DNA of 34,207 nt from an uncultured Nocardioidaceae bacterium (GTDB lineage Bacteria; Actinomycetota; Actinomycetes; Propionibacteriales; Nocardioidaceae): NCBI GenBank assembly GCA_902805845.1, contig CADCUI010000045.1:1-34207 (forward strand), given 5' to 3'. Both the position numbers and the translations under genes were made by a program. This document shows, one piece after another, positions 33,771-34,207 of this stretch. The notes under the pieces were generated by a model. It worked only from the letters and a program-made list of their open reading frames with translations. It was not told the DNA's origin and ran no database searches. The first letter of the stretch is position 1. The number at the start of each line of letters is the position of its first letter.

Positions 33771-33804
33771 CGGGACCGCAGCCCCGTGAGGGGCTGCGGT
33801 CCCG
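33771..33804 (-). terminator. Hairpin terminator after the GlsB-like gene
   Basis: Perfect 15-bp arms 33771-33785 and 33790-33804 with a four-base loop, 20 bases past the stop of the minus-strand gene. There is no U tract, as is common for actinobacterial terminators. Confidence 0.7.
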
Positions 33805-33824
33805 GACCGGGTTGCGCGGGTGTG

Positions 33825-34118
33825 TCAGACGCGCGTGCGCGACGACTTGTGGGTGTTGCGACCCGTCAGGGACGACGCGATGACCACGAGGACGGCCGCA
33901 GTCAGGATCGCAACGATCCAACGGGTCCAGTCGATGCCGCCACTTCCGTCGCCTCCGAAGGCTCCGTAGATCACCGAGCCCAGCAGGACACCACCGATAC
34001 CGCAGAGCAGCGTGAGCCACAGCGGGATGTTGTCCTTGTCGCCGGGCGCGACGAACTTGCCGAGCAGGCCGATGATCAGGCCCACGATGATCAAGACGAT
34101 GATTTCGCCAATACCCAT
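33825..34118 (-). CDS. GlsB/YeaQ/YmgE (transglycosylase-associated) family membrane protein
   Basis: 97 residues. ATG 34118 has a strong AAGGAGGGG site upstream, the best Shine-Dalgarno sequence in the window. The family pattern is clear: M-G-I-G-E-I-I-V-L-I-I-V-G-L-I-I-G at the start, then G-K-F-V-A-P-G-D. A second helix is in L-T-L-L-C-G-I-G-G-V-L-L-G-S, and the family's I-Y-G-A-F-G is followed by a short soluble loop with G-G-I-D-W. Here a third helix near 68-83 and a basic tail R-N-T-H-K-S-S-R-T-R-V are added. Members are small stress-linked inner-membrane proteins of unclear mechanism. Induction by acid, osmotic or general stress is known in other bacteria, not shown here. Confidence 0.9.
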   Translation of the reverse strand: MGIGEIIVLIIVGLIIGLLGKFVAPGDKDNIPLWLTLLCGIGGVLLGSVIYGAFGGDGSGGIDWTRWIVAILTAAVLVVIASSLTGRNTHKSSRTRV

Positions 34119-34137
34119 GTCAGTTCCCCTCCTTGAT

Positions 34138-34196
34138 AGACGTCCCGACGGGGACGTCTTTGCCGCGGAGTATCTCCGTTCCGGACGAGGCACAAA
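34138..34196 (-). promoter_or_regulatory. Promoter and 5'-leader hairpin of the GlsB-like gene
   Basis: Minus strand: TTTGTG (34191-34196), a 16-base spacer and GATACT (34169-34174), a sigma-70-like pair. Just downstream a perfect inverted repeat AGACGTCCC/GGGACGTCT (34138-34159, four-base loop) lies at the very start of the predicted leader, a few bases before the Shine-Dalgarno site. It may stabilise the mRNA or be an operator. Confidence 0.5.
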
Positions 34197-34207
34197 CGTC
34201 GCATGCT

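Overview
The window is chromosomal DNA of a very GC-rich actinobacterium. Gene content points to Nocardioidaceae (Nocardioides or a relative): an actinobacterial HemQ/HemG pair with hemE close by, a DUF3000 gene fused by a stop/start overlap to an HRDC-type ribonuclease D, a polymerase-only LigD, a mycobacterial-type WS/DGAT, and GTG starts preceded by TANNNT boxes six bases upstream. The lineage call is inference; no rRNA or other marker is present. I see no prophage, transposase, CRISPR array, tRNA or rRNA.

Layout. (1) 1-4273 is an accessory block of exported proteins on the + strand: the 3' part of a PKD/RTX-repeat protein, a secreted metallophosphoesterase, a Tat-exported seven-blade RCC1 propeller, about 0.5 kb without a convincing gene, and a tiny two-helix membrane protein. 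(2) 4379-5964: LigD-type polymerase (-) and msrB (+), divergent around a six-copy 11-bp tandem repeat. (3) 5993-12636: haem and RNA-decay region. hemG-hemQ (-) overlap by 4 bp and hemE (-) lies beyond a DUF4349 lipoprotein gene (+). DUF3000-rnd (+) overlap by 4 bp and face hemE across three copies of a 22-bp repeat. (4) 12645-16271: an orphan solute-binding lipoprotein (-) with a 14-bp repeat array upstream, an unrecognised 207-residue protein (+), a candidate structured RNA or two-way terminator, an EEP-fold hydrolase (-) and a solitary PemK/MazF-like protein (+). (5) 16350-23042: hrpA, a NUDIX-winged-helix protein and a DinB2-like Pol IV (all -), then an SDR-like protein (+) preceded by a 12-codon leaderless ORF. 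(6) 23063-26111: DivIVA-like tail-anchored protein and FUSC membrane protein (-), WS/DGAT acyltransferase (+). (7) 26134-34118: SWIM-SNF2 helicase (-) divergent from pta-ackA (+), then two membrane proteins (-).

How genes work together. HemE, HemG and HemQ are three steps of the coproporphyrin-dependent haem route used by Actinobacteria. Pta-AckA interconvert acetyl-CoA and acetate with ATP. LigD-Pol, DinB, and possibly the SNF2 protein, act in DNA repair. RNase D and HrpA act on RNA.

The most notable structure lies in the non-coding DNA. At least nine genes have a -10-like box (nANNNT) exactly six bases before a start codon, the signature of leaderless mRNA. Several divergent intergenic regions carry short tandem repeats of 11, 14 or 22 bp. 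The SDR gene has a leaderless 12-codon upstream ORF made of the same Ser-Asn-Pro repeat as the protein's own N-terminus, in another reading frame. The dinB product has isoleucine where Pol IV normally has the aromatic steric gate. Nothing here amounts to an obvious new multi-gene system.
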